Shown piece after piece: positions 36,542-48,200 of a DNA stretch of 64,000 bases. The DNA is from Lepas anatifera (taxonomy: Eukaryota > Arthropoda > Thecostraca > Lepadidae). The notes beneath the pieces are model-generated. The model did not search any database and had not been told where the DNA came from. It saw only the letters and a program-made list of their open reading frames with translations. The DNA is taken from NCBI GenBank assembly GCA_034440635.1, contig JAOTON010001363.1, positions 1-64,000 of the forward strand, given 5' to 3'. How positions within the stretch are numbered: the stretch's first letter is position 1; each line of letters opens with the position of its first letter. Both the position numbers and the translations under genes were made by a program.

Positions 36542-38254
36542 CGGGGATACGGAGCCGGAGCCGGAGCCGGTCGGAGCCGACCATTCTGCCCGGAGCCGGA
36601 GCCGGTGCCGCCGAAACACTTTTGATCGGAGCCGGAGCCGGAGCCGTCAGAAAGGGTCCGGCTCCGGCTCCCAAAGAGTTCTAAAATTACCCAAAATAAA
36701 ACGTGAAATGGTCACATTTTACCTCGTGAGATGTTACATGGAAACACCTTTATTCACCTGAAATATTACATTTTCTCAATATGTTATGGATATCGAGATT
36801 AGTGAAATATTGCAACTAGGGTGTTCCGTAGACGGTCTCGCTCTCGGGCAAGTGATGCGCCCCGACCATTTAGCATGGGCAGCAGTTGGTAACAAATGAA
36901 AGCATTGGCGGACACTGGCGGATCCATGGGGGGAGCAAAAAAGGCATTTGCCCCCAAACTGCCCAATTTTTGGCGATTAAAAAAACATATTTTTCACGAT
37001 TTACCCCATACCGTCGGCCTGCATCCGCCTCTGTTGGCAGACGCAGGGGGATGCCATTCCGGCCATGGCTCCCCAAAGCCCTGGAAGGGGGCAGACTACC
37101 TTTTGGCCCCCAAAGGCCGAATAAATTGTTTGAAAAAGGTGTTAACACTAGGTCTGTCGAGCAATAAAATCTTTGCAGAACTTACTGTCGTGAACGGTCC
37201 CACAGAACGTGGTGTGAAGCTGGTGGAAGACTTCGTAAGCCATCCAAAGGGCAAACACATGCAGCAGGGTCTTCTTCTAGCAGTATCAGAGCTCTTAAAT
37301 AGTTCGCAAGAGAATAGGGATAACCACCTGCCCGAACGACGTTCTCCAACGAATGTTGCCAGAGAAAGGTTCGCCTCCGAAAGGCATTCATGTTCAGTCG
37401 GGATTTAGAGTACTAGGGTGCTGAATCATTTAATTTCAGGTCTTTTGTGGAATAACATGTATTTGTATTGCGCTGCAAATACACCTTACAAGTAGATGCC
37501 TGCAATTCAAATCCCATCTACCGCTCTTATACGCATGCTCATGCCAGGCTGTCTTTACTGGTAGGTTATGCACCCCCTTCATCCCATTTTAACAAGGGGA
37601 GACTGCAACGCCGAGCGACCAATCGCGACCGAAACATGAAATCTTTAACCGTTTTGAGGCGATCTTTCCCGCTGTCGTAGACGCTTGGAATGTGGCCCAT
37701 TGAAATCAGAATTGAATATATAATGGGAAAAAGTGGGTTCGAGTCTGAAAAGTAAAAACAAATGTTTTTATGAACGACCCTACTGTTAGCTCATCGAAAT
37801 TTTTCTTTGCCGGCTACCCGAGCTTTACTTGATCGTTGTATCTTTAATTTTTTATGTGGGTTTGCGGGCATGTCTGACCCATATTTCTGTTTGTCATAAC
37901 AGTGCAGTGCAGTTTGCCATACGACTACACTGCGGTGTAGGTTGGTCCAGTTTTGAGGTTCACTGGCCTTTGGCATCTGGTCAAGAGCGTTCGTTCATCC
38001 AGTCGCAATTTTTCATTCGTACAAATACATAGTCACTTTGTATCTGATGGAATTATACGCCCTTGAGAACGTTTCGAGCACATTTTGGATATAGGTACAT
38101 TGCCGGAGCCGGAATCGGTCGGAGCCGACTATTTTGCCCGGAGCCGGAGCCGTTAGGGCACTTGAACCCGGAGCTGGAGCCGGAGCCGGAGCCGAAATCA
38201 TAACCCCGGACCGGAGCCGGAGCCGTGCAAAATTGTCTCGGCTCCGCATCCCTG
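36542..38254. mobile_element. hAT-like element (1.7 kb) with GGAGCC-repeat ends
   Basis: A perfect 8-bp duplication CTAGGTAT lies at 36534-36541 and 38255-38262. The ends CGGGGATACGGAGCC and the inverse of GGCTCCGCATCCCTG match 13 of 15. Both ends carry GGAGCC hexamer runs in mixed orientation, able to fold. The interior holds a 50583-type MITE fragment (about 36900-37170) and a right-arm copy of the 10918-14336 transposon (37178-37782). No transposase. Confidence 0.85.
37178..37782. mobile_element. Solo right arm of the 10918-14336 transposon
   Basis: It aligns with about 13675-14336, from GTGAACGGTCCCACAGAACG to the terminus GAACGACCCTA. It lacks the partner arm and keeps the uninterrupted TTCAAATCCCATCTACCGC, where the 10918 element has a TTAA insertion. 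Confidence 0.8.
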
Positions 38255-38278
38255 CTAGGTATCATCTTGGAAAAAAAC

Positions 38279-38640
38279 TAGACTGAGAGAAAAAAATCAC
38301 CCCAATATCTAGCGTAAACCGGTGCAATTTTAATACCTTGTTTCAGCGTGCCAGTACTCTAGTTCGTGGAGGATTGGCACTCCATCTAAGAGGTTTCTGC
38401 TCCTCGCTACATTGGAGTGAATCTTCCCTAATATGAGCGTACAGTCACCCTGGGGGAGTAGGTAATGACACTCCCTATTGTGTGCTTAAATATACCACTC
38501 ACTCCGCAAAAAGAGTGTTCAAAATATAGAGTAAAGCCAAAAGGGGGAGTCATGGTGCAAAAACCACCCCCTCTTTTGGAGTAACTTCGATTTACTCTAC
38601 CATGGAGTATGTTCACTCTCGAAACCAGACAGGAAGGCAT
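38279..38640. repeat. Repeat with CTGAGA(A)AAAAATCAC end and CACTC words
   Basis: ACTGAGAGAAAAAAATCAC is the inverse of GTGATTTTTTCTCAGTG at 53159-53175. Both regions are rich in ACTC/GAGT words and contain TACTCTA stretches. The opposite ends were not identified. Confidence 0.35.
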
Positions 38641-38963
38641 GGTCACGTGACATCAAAACAATTTCATGCCAGCTGATGATTGAACCTCGTATTCCGGAGA
38701 TACACAAACGGGACAAATTAAGAGCGTAAACATAAAGTAAAGGATGCAGTTCGATGAAATTTTAGCAATGCCACCAGCGGAGACTATTCTAGTGCACTGA
38801 ATTTTCACCGACGCTTTATAAAAAATTGGACCTTGGAAAAGTAGTATTTGCATAGAAATAATATGCGGAACGGTGGAAAAGATATATATTCCGACGGTTT
38901 TCTACCATACTCAGCGACGGTGGAACGTCCAAATTTAAGGGGGGCACCATGAGTTTTTCAACC

Positions 38964-39203
38964 CATAGGCGGATGTAGGGGAGAGGGGGGCACGTGCCCC
39001 ACGATCGACTCTCGGCACCCCCCGAAAGGTCAATGACGCCCCCCTCTGAAATGTCGCTTCCCCCAGGATGCGAAAATCGGCGCCCACCGATAGAATTTTG
39101 CGCCCATCTGATAGGATTTGCCAGTCAAAAGTGGCGCCCCCGGGCGGGATGGCGCCTACCCGGGAAGGTGCCTCTCCGATCGGCAATCCTGGATCCGCCT
39201 ATG
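38964..39203. mobile_element. 240-bp hAT-type MITE
   Basis: A perfect 8-bp duplication TTTCAACC lies at 38956-38963 and 39204-39211. The ends CATAGGCGGATGTAGGG and CTGGATCCGCCTATG are inverted. G/C-rich, no ORF. Confidence 0.8.
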
Positions 39204-39359
39204 TTTCAACCCATTTCTTTCCAGTCAACGCCATTGGGTTATTGTTAAAATTTATGATTTAAGGGAGGGTACCGTGCCCCGGTGCCCCCCCTAGTTCCAC
39301 CGCCAGTGACCATACCCCCGTCATCTTATAATCGGGTAAAAGTAAAAAATGTCCGGAGC

Positions 39360-39730
39360 AGCGATGGATCCAAATTCCAAGGGGAGGAGAGTGAATAGAA
39401 AATTACCCACCCCTCCCCGCCCCAATTGGCAGACGCAGAGGGGCTTAGGTGGATTCAGGATTGTCGATCGGGTGGGGGCGGGGACACCATCTGGACCAGG
39501 GGGTGTCATTTTTGACCGGCAAAACTTATCAGGTGGGCGCAAAATCATATCCGTGGGCACGGATTTTTGCATCAATGGGGGGGGTTGGGGTGGGAAGCGA
39601 CGTTTCAGGGGATACCATTGGCCTTCCAAGGCGACGCCGTGACCATTTCAGGGGGCGACGAGGGTTGATGGGGGGGGCACCTGCCCTCCTAGATCTGCGT
39701 ACAGAGGGGGCAGGGGCCATGCCCCCAAAT
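39360..39730. repeat. Degenerate MITE related to 38964-39203
   Basis: It shares the GGTGGGCGCAAAATC..., GGATTTTTGCATC and GACCATTTCAGGGGGCGACG blocks with similar G-rich pieces at 31670-31910 and 61080-61265. Ends and duplication are unclear. Confidence 0.45.
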
Positions 39731-41480
39731 GGCAAAATTTTTACAAATCTTTTAACAATACTATAGTATTTTTGTACATATACATATGCATATAATATTT
39801 TGTACATATAGTTTATTTGTAGGTACATATTTATGAGTTCTAGTGGTGTTTATGGGCATCCAAAAAGTGCACGGTAATCAGATTCCCGAACACTTCCTGA
39901 GGCTATAACTCCCAAAAGTTGTGATCTAATCAAGGTCAAAGTTTTCATATTCGGATTCAGGACCAATAAGAACCCCGTAAACCCATTTCAAAGAAAATCG
40001 ACTGGGCACCGTGTAGAACCCGGTCGATTTGTGATGGAATTTCCCTAATCAAGTTTGAATGTTTTAATTAAAAAAATACAAATTAAAAATCAGTTTTCAC
40101 CCAAGAATGCATGAAATACAGACAGACGATATAACAAATGCATATTCATTTACTATTACAAAGAATCAGCAGAAATCGCGACACAAACAAACCACAGCAA
40201 AACCACAGGGGAAAGTACACAGCCTAGCGCCTGTTCTATGGCATCCACATCACCTAAGATCAAACACCTGATCTCCGAGGCGTCTATATCACTCGATGAA
40301 CCAACGGCACGGGTTTTGCTAGCACTTTTGTTCCGTCCTGTATTTCAAGTATCAGTGCTTGTACATAGTGACCGATAATTTTGCTCCACGGTGAAAACTT
40401 AGAGTTGACCACCGTTTTCGGCGAAGGTAGCCACCTCCATTTTTCCCGCATAGACCGCACGACCCATGAGTTTCACGCCGGGCTTGTCCTCCACAGTTTT
40501 TTGCCTGAGCGACAGCTCACCCAGAAGTAGGGATAGCTGGGGTTATATTTCCCCTGGAAAAAATAGACAAAACATAAATATTTTATATTCAATTCGGTGG
40601 TTGGACCGTCTTTATTCAACATAATGCATATATGCGTGATATTAAGTTGATTCGGAGTTGTATTTAAATTTGAATGTGACTATTTTTGACTATAGTGATT
40701 TTCGGTTGCCCATTTGCTGGCTTATTGTTTGTTTGAACGTAAGATTCGTTTTCCAGGGCAGAAGTTTTTGAGAAATATCGAGAACTTTCGTGCCGGGTAT
40801 GGATCACGGGAGCCATCCTGTCAATGCCATGGTCCCCTCCAAAGCAGACCCGTAACCAGGCAAAAACCTCAGAGGACGTGCAACCAAAGACAGGCACTAG
40901 CTGAGAGTCAAATTTTTAAGTTCAGATTTCGGGAAGGGCCTTCGGTACGGGGCACAGGTGCCGGAACATATTTAAGCTCGGGGAGGGGGCAAGAGCCGTC
41001 GCCGATGGTAGGGTGAAAGGAAATTCAACCTACCACTTAATTTGATAGGTACGGAAAAGGTTCTGAAATCAGCTCAAAGTTGGGAATTGGGGAAGGGGGG
41101 CACTGCCCCCACAGTTCGACGGTCAGAGGCAGCCACTGCCAATACCACTACGGTTTCTGCGCCCATGCTACATGGGACATGCATGGACATACATGGGACA
41201 TTCTGCGCCCATACCCAGGGAAGTGTTCTGAGCTCGCAGAGTGACCAGGCGCCAAGTGCACTCATGTGGCTACGGAACTGCTCTAAACCAAACCAGCCCC
41301 GCAGGGGACCGATTTCCATCTACTGGACTCGTCTGCTCCTGCTGACTTGTCCGGCACATGGATAATTGGGTACGGGATGTGACGACACCCGCGACCCCAG
41401 TTGGCAGGATGGGTTTCGCCCCCCGCCTTCGGGTAAGGGGCCAAATCGAAACTGCCATCCTCATCCTTTCTGAGCCTTCC
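39731..41480. other. Intron sequence apart from the coding-like remnant at 40389
   Basis: No repeat or gene supported except the possible remnant listed separately. Confidence 0.35.
40389..40530 (-). pseudogene. Possible coding remnant or terminal exon, unidentified
   Basis: On the minus strand a stretch reads LSLRQKTVEDKPGVKLMGRA followed by VYAGKMEVATFAENGGQL and a stop. The preceding bases (GAGCTGTCGCTCAG) could be an acceptor. In a shifted frame the bases just upstream read PSYPYFWVSCRSGKKLW, which also looks protein-like and suggests a frameshifted remnant. It does not fit the phase series of the gene above. I cannot assign a family. It may equally be part of an unrecognised mobile element. 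Confidence 0.25.
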
Positions 41481-41827
41481 TTATTTCAAATCCTAACAAA
41501 TCTTCGTTCCTTGATTCCTACCGTCCTAAACTCCCTGCCTATCCAGTTTTTTCCCGTCTCCCCGGTCGTGCCGTGGCTGGCTGTGGTCTGATCTTTCCAG
41601 CACCTTTCCAGCGACGTGTTTTCTGGTTTCCTGTGTTCTCTTGTTTAGTTAATTTTATTTAGTTTCTGTCCACTCCTTTATTTGATTTCTGTTGCGGATG
41701 CTCAGTTTGCACTAGCAGCCTCATCTCTGAGGTGCTGCTGCCGTTTTAAGGGTGTAGAGCGCCCACATGGGCCGGAATCCTTCCTTTCAGTGTTTCGGCC
41801 CATGCCCCGACGACTGGTAGATAGGAT

Positions 41828-43213
41828 CAGAGGTGGGCGCCGCTACCAATTTCTTTAAACCGCTACCGCTACTTCCGCTACCTTGGTAACGTGAAACCGC
41901 TACCGCTACTCCGCTACTTTTTTAAAACATGAAAGCGCTACCCGCTACTCCGCTACTCCGCTACCGCTACTTTTTAGTATAAAGCGCTACCAAAGCGCTA
42001 CTCCGAAAATGTCCAGGTCGATCTAAATAAATTCCACAGACAGCCAACATTTATTTGTATATTAGAGCCAAAGTTCACTCCATGCCCAAAGCATGCACCA
42101 ACACAATCATTCACACAATCTTCTCTTTTCGTTGGACCTCCCGCCAGTGGTTTGACCTCCAGAGGTCACCTCGTGACCTAATAGGACCTGAGGTCACGAA
42201 AGGTCAGAAAGTGACCTTGTTGTATATCAAATGAAAGCCAGGAACAAGGCAAACACGATGGTGTCTGTTTCAGCGCTCTAGCTTAATTAGGTCAAAAGTT
42301 ATTGTCAAAATACTGTTTTTGACCCCTGGTGACCTTGGATGACCTTGGAAAAGTCAAAGGGCAAATATGACCTCTGGGATCCGTGAAAGGGTGTCCAAAA
42401 ACGCTGTTCTGAGCAGTCTGAGTATTTGCAATCATTTTTGTGGCTTTTAGATCATGAGACAGCTTTTTCCCAAGCTTTTCCAATGGGAGAGGTCGCCTCG
42501 TGACCTGACCTCAGGTCACGAAATAGAAAAATCCCGGCTATACACGTTGTAGACCCTGGAAGGGTATGAAGTGTATCAAGTTTCAAATCGATTAACTTAG
42601 AAATGTAGCTCTTATAGAGCTTCAAAGTTGAAGTGAGGTGACCTTGGTTGACCTCGCCTGGTGACCTGACCTTGGGTGACCTGGGATAAAAAATTTCAGG
42701 GATGGTGGGAAAATGATGAGGTGAGAGATAAAGCCCTCAGCTGCGGTGCTGCGTTTCGTCGTTTTTCTGCTATCTCGAAAAAACCTTAGGGGAGGCATCG
42801 ATGGCCCCGGTGGGGCGAGGGTTAAAACAACAACAAAATATACTGAGGCCACGAAGTCAATGGCCTTCATAGGACTTGCTTGATATATATTTACTCTTTC
42901 ACCATGTTGGCCTCCATTGCAGCCCCTGTAAATCAATTGACTGTGCTACTTTTGAGGACGTTTCTACTCCAAACTCACACATGAATCCCCTCGTTGGCAT
43001 AGATCTTGTTTTGCGTGCCTAATATTTTGAATTTAGGATACGCTTAAAAAGCTGCTGGTAGCGGTAGCGCTTTTAATTTTCTAGAGTCCGCTACCCGCTA
43101 CTCCGCTACTTTTTTGGTAGGGAAGTCGCTACCGCTACTCCGCTACCATTTAGGAGTCCGCAAGTTGCGGAGTAGCGGAGTAGCGGACTAAAGTAGTGGA
43201 CCGCCCACCTCTG
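41828..43213. mobile_element. hAT-like element (1.39 kb) with CCGCTAC arrays, inserted in the LINE leader
   Basis: A perfect 8-bp duplication GATAGGAT lies at 41820-41827 and 43214-43221. The ends CAGAGGTGGGCGCCGCTACC and (inverted) GGACCGCCCACCTCTG match. Runs of CCGCTACT/CCGCTACCGCTACT occupy both subterminal regions (41853-42003, 43050-43190) in inverse orientation. The interior is interrupted by the truncated TTAA element 42140-42821. A related CCGCTAC stretch occurs at about 25340-25490. No ORF. Confidence 0.85.
42140..42821. mobile_element. Left-truncated TTAA element nested in a hAT element
   Basis: It aligns with 51813-52501 and ends at the TTAA at 42822-42825 with CCCCGGTGGGGCGAGGG. 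The left third and left terminus are missing. The break lies at CTTTTCGTTG|GACCTCC. Confidence 0.75.
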
Positions 43214-43520
43214 GATAGGATCCTGGGGGGTTGAGGCTCCCCTTGCTCGGAGCCTATTGCAGCGGGTGCCAACACGCCCCCTTTGGCCTTGATGTCATGA
43301 TCGGAACGGGGTGGGCCGCCCGAGGCCTCCGCGGGCGGCCTAGCTACGCCAGCAACGCCTGGCGTCCCCTGTCCAGCGGACCCGCGTTCACTCTGGGCTG
43401 AGGGAGGAAGGGGGAGGCGATGCCTGACCAGGTTCAGATGTGAGCTGGCTCTGCTGGGTCTGCTACGGCATCGTCGCCCCTCCTACAGTCATCACCTTCC
43501 ATCATTTTGGGAACCATAGG

Positions 43521-45238
43521 ATGGCGGAGACATACACATCATACATGGAAAACCTTAAACATACCGAAACAAATAACACCAACAACATACAGCAGGAATC
43601 CCGAACCGACAACAATGTTACGAGTCCCGGCGTGATATTTAGAGGCAAAGACATGTCATTGACAAAATTAACTCCTTTCCAGCGCAAGCATGCGGTTGAG
43701 GCTTGGGGTCGAGTGAAAACATGCCAGCAGAGGAGAGACGGCTCGATTATTGTCGAATATGAGAGTGTGGACGCTGCGCGCCGTGCATTGTCGTGTTCCG
43801 CTCTTACGTTCTGGGCCAGAGAGGGAGACAGCAAGGTCAGGCGTGAAGTTGCTGTTGAGGTACAGCCATTCAGATTCCAACCGAGATCTGAAGGTATTAT
43901 TACGTGCCGTGAGCTCCATGGCCTAAGCGAGAAGGAAATTTTGGATGGGTTAGAGGATGAGGGCGTGACAAAAGTGCACAGATTGGGAAACACAGACTCA
44001 TTGGTGTTGACCTTTAGTTCAGAGAAAGTTCCAGACCGCATCTTTGTTGGGTACACTTCGGTCCCCGTCCGAATTTTTGTACCTGACCCTCTCAGATGCT
44101 TTCGCTGTCATCGTTTCGGCCATGGGGCTAGGTCTTGTCGGGCTGATGCGCGATGTGGCAAATGTGGCGAGAAAGAGCACGATGGCGAGTGTAAGATACC
44201 AGACAAGTGCGTGAACTGCAAGGGAAATCACGCGGCATGGAACCGAAAGTGTAACGTATACCAGAAAGAGAAACAAATAGCATCAATCAAAGTAAAGAAC
44301 GGCGTGCCTTTCCCTGAAGCCAAGAGGTTATACGAGGCAAATCACCCCACTGTATCTTACAGGGACAAGGCAGCCTCCTCCTCCTCCTCTATCTCACGAT
44401 CACAAACGTCTCCAATCGGTGTAGGCTTGAGTCAGATCACCCTAGGCACTAAGGTCAGAGACCTGCTCGACATGACTGTTGGTGATCTCTTGCGAATTTT
44501 ACTGCAGTTGCTGCCTTCTGCCGAGCGAGCAGACCCACCTTCTGATCACCAACCGACCGCTCCATCACCGCCGTGTGAGCCACTGAGTGTCTCGATTCCT
44601 GCATCGAAATATCCTGCTGTGGGTGCACAGGAATCCGCAACGCCCGTCCCACCGGCAGCTCCGGAGGTCTGTCCGAGGCCTTCCGAGGCCTTCCCCGGCG
44701 TTGACCAGGGTGATACTGGGCCTACTAGTGACGGGGAGCAGCCATGGATAGAGGTGGGAAAGGGAGGCAAACCAAAAAATCCTAGAGGTACTCCGCCAAA
44801 ACCCAATTGTTCAGCTCCATCTATCGACCCACAAATTCCCCTCAGATCCGAAGATAGCGCTCAGGCGACTCGATACAAGCGCGTCGAGGCACCAAAACCA
44901 AAATGGGACCGCCCCCTCTCCCTCCTCCTCCTCGGCAGGCACCTCGATCACCACAAGGACCGGCCCCCACTGCTCGTCCGCGTCCTCAGTTTAAACAGAC
45001 GGAACCTCCTGTTGAAACTCCGGTAGGAAGCAGACCCGAGAAGCGTGGCCTCTCTGATACCCCCTCCCCGAGTGGGCTAGAGAGCCCTCGGAGAAGACGG
45101 AGACTGCAAACCGAGTCAAAAGGCAGCAGATCTCGATCGTTGGGACCCAGCCCAACACTAACACTAGCTCCTGATCGTAGGAGTTCTGGTGGCGGTGTCC
45201 CCCAGCTGGACATCGCGCGACCGACTATTTTTAGTTAA
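43521..45238 (+). pseudogene. LINE ORF1 (gag-like RNA-binding protein), frameshifted near 44900
   Basis: This is the first ORF of an I/Jockey-type non-LTR retrotransposon. The product would bind element RNA and form the ribonucleoprotein. The start chosen is ATG at 43521 (MAETYTSYMENL); an in-frame ATG at 43440 also exists. Three zinc knuckles are visible around residues 218-270: C-x2-C-x4-H-x4-C (CFRCHRFGHGARSC), C-x2-C-x4-H-x3-C (CGKCGEKEHDGEC) and C-x2-C-x3-H-x6-C (CVNCKGNHAAWNRKC). This is the triple arrangement known from gag proteins of this group. The frame breaks around 44890-44905 in an A-rich run. The original frame then becomes leucine-rich and stops at 45026, while the next frame continues as a Pro-rich then Arg-rich tail (GLESPRRRRR) to TAA at 45236. 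I read this as a one-base indel in a dead copy. Confidence 0.85.
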
Positions 45239-48200
45239 TAACCCCTTTTACAATCCATCCCCAGATAAACACAATTTTACAATGGAACTGCCGTGGGATT
45301 CGGACCAATATCACTGATCTCCAGACCGTCATTAGGGCCAAACACCCCTCAATAGTAGCTCTTCAAGAGACCAAGCTGGCACCAGGTATTCCATTTTCAC
45401 TGCAGGGGTTCCAGATTTTTCGTAAAGATATGCAGCGTGATCCCGTTGCCCACGGTGGGGTTCTTTTGGCAGTGAGCCACATGGTGCCAGCAAAAGAGTT
45501 AATACTTACCACAGCTATGCAGGCTGTTGGAGCGCGTGTAAACCTATTTCGTAGGGAAATAACTATATGTTCCATATACCTGCCCCCTGGCAGAGACATG
45601 CCCTTGTCACAACTGGAGACACTTATGTCTGAACTCCCACCGCCAGTCCTCCTACTGGGGGATTTTAATGCGCACCACACTGTTTGGGGATGCGATATTG
45701 TAAACACTCGAGGGCACCACCTTGAGCGCTTTATTACTCAACAATCACTGTGTGTTCTTAACACTGGGACGGCAACACACTTTACACTCCCATCTGGTCG
45801 CGAATCGGCTTTAGACTTAAGCTTGTGCAGTTCACAGTTGAGTAGCCTCTTTGATTGGTCTGTGGGCGGCGACCCAATGGGAAGCGATCATTTTCCTATC
45901 TTTCTAGATTGTGAAAACGCGGCATTACTCGGAAGAAGGCCTCAACGATGGAACTTCCGCAAGGCAGATATGCCAAAATTTCGGTCTTTGCTGGAGAGCT
46001 CCTTTGAGAGCATCTCAAGTGCGGAGGTGCTCACAATTGAACAGTTTTCTACACTTCTCTTAAATGCGGCCCACGCGTCCATTCCCAGAACGTCTGGCAA
46101 ACCTCGCCGCCCCCCGGTACCTTGGTGGACAGACGAGTGCCGTAATGCGATCCGTTCACGCCGGAGGGCTTATAGGCGTTTCAAGAGCAACTCTACACAA
46201 TCCCACTTAATTGAGTTAAGGCGAGCGCGAGCGATTTGCAGACGAACCATCCGTCTAGCAAAGAGAAAGTCGTGGCGTGACTTTGTTGGGAGGCTGAACA
46301 GAACAACTCCACTCACACAGGTATTCTCCCAAATCAGACGCATAGAAGGGAGGTCTAGGTCAACTCCTCTTCCCGTGCTAAACATTGGAGGCAGAGAAAT
46401 TTCTGACACAGATGAGGTAGCGAACGCTCTCGGAAATGGCTTTGCTGAACGCTGCAAGTCCAGAAGAGACGATTCACAGTTCATGCGGCTTAAAGTCCTG
46501 TCGGAACAAAGACCAGTTGACTTCAAGACAACAGTTAATCTTTCATATAACTCGCCTTTTTCCCTAATATAACTCATGTCAGGGATAGGGAACCTACGCA
46601 GCGTAGCGGAGGGGCCTGACTTAATCCATAACGATATGTTGAAATGTCTTCCTCAGTGCGCGCTGGACGCCCTGTTGACATCGTTCAACTCCTTGTGGGA
46701 AAGTGGTGAATTTCCTACCGAATGGCGAAACGCCATCATAGTGCCGCTTTTGAAACCGGGTAAAGAAGGATCTGACCCGGCTCATTTTCGTCCCATCTCT
46801 CTGACATCCTGTCTGTGCAAGCTATTTGAAAAGATGGTCAACGTTCGGTTTACGTGGTTTTTAGAAAGTCGTGGCATTTTAAACAATGACCAGTGTGGCT
46901 TTCGCAAAGGTCGAAGTACCTCTGATCATCTTGTCTCCTTGGACACCTCTATTCGCTGCGCTTTCAAGGAAAGACGTCATGTCGGTGCTGTATTCTTTGA
47001 CGTAGTTTCGGCATATGACACTGTGTGGCGACACGGCGTTATTTTAAAGGCCTTTCAGTATGGGATTCGCGGCCAGATGGGATTTTTCATTAATAACTTC
47101 TTGACTGAGCGAACATTTAGGGTTAGAGTTGGTGGCACATATTCTAATTTGTTCTTTCAGGAGGACGGCATCCCCCAGGGAAGCGTCCTCAGTATTGGGC
47201 TCTTCGCTTTAGCTATCAATGATGCTACTGCTGCTATACCTCCGAAGATAAAGTGCTCTCTGTTCGTGGATGATATTGGGATCTGGACAACGGCGTCTGG
47301 TTCGTCCTCACTTTCTCGCCAGCTTCAGCTCGCTGTAAATAGCTTGGATCGATGGTCTTCTCAAAACGGTCTACGCTTCTCAACTTCTAAAACAGTAGGC
47401 GTTCATTTTTGCCGCAAGCGTCGTTTGTGCCCAGAACCGAACATAACATTGAAAGGTAGCCCTATTCCATTCCAGACATCAGCTAAGTTCCTGGGTATCA
47501 TATTCGACAAACGTTTAACGTATCACGCTCACTTACAGAACCTGCGAGATAGGTGTTTCAAGTCCTTGAACTGTCTTAAATGCGTTTCTCGGACATCATA
47601 TGGGGCTGATCGTAAGACATTACTCATCCTCTACAGAGCTCTTATTAGGTCCAAGATGGACTACGCCTGCTTTGTTTATGATTCAGCAAACGAACCCGTA
47701 AAGCGTTGCCTCAACACGATCCACCATAGTGCTATTCGAATTTGTACAGGTGCGTTCCGCACCACTCCGATATCTAGTCTGCTCGTGGAAGCGAATGAAC
47801 CGCCGTTAGACATGCGGCGACGACTTCTTGGGCAGAGATATGTATATAAATTAGCACAGTTTCCGAACCACCCGACGTATAGTGCTGTCTTTTCGCGCGA
47901 ACTGATCCGCCTATTTAACGGCGTAAGTAAAGGCCTCCCATTAGGTGTCAGGGCCCGGAATTTTGCCGTGGAATGTGCCGTGACAAAGCGAATCATTGCC
48001 CGCGTCGAACCATCGGAGATGCCTCCCTGGGAAATACTCCCACCAGCAGTGGACACGACTCTCGCCCAGAGTGCTAAATCGGAAATGAGTCCCCAAGAAT
48101 TGAAGGCTCTAACTCTTGAACATATTTCACAATATCATCGACATGCAATGTTCTATACAGATGGGTCGAAGACTGACACTGGGGTAGGTTGTTCGTTCGT

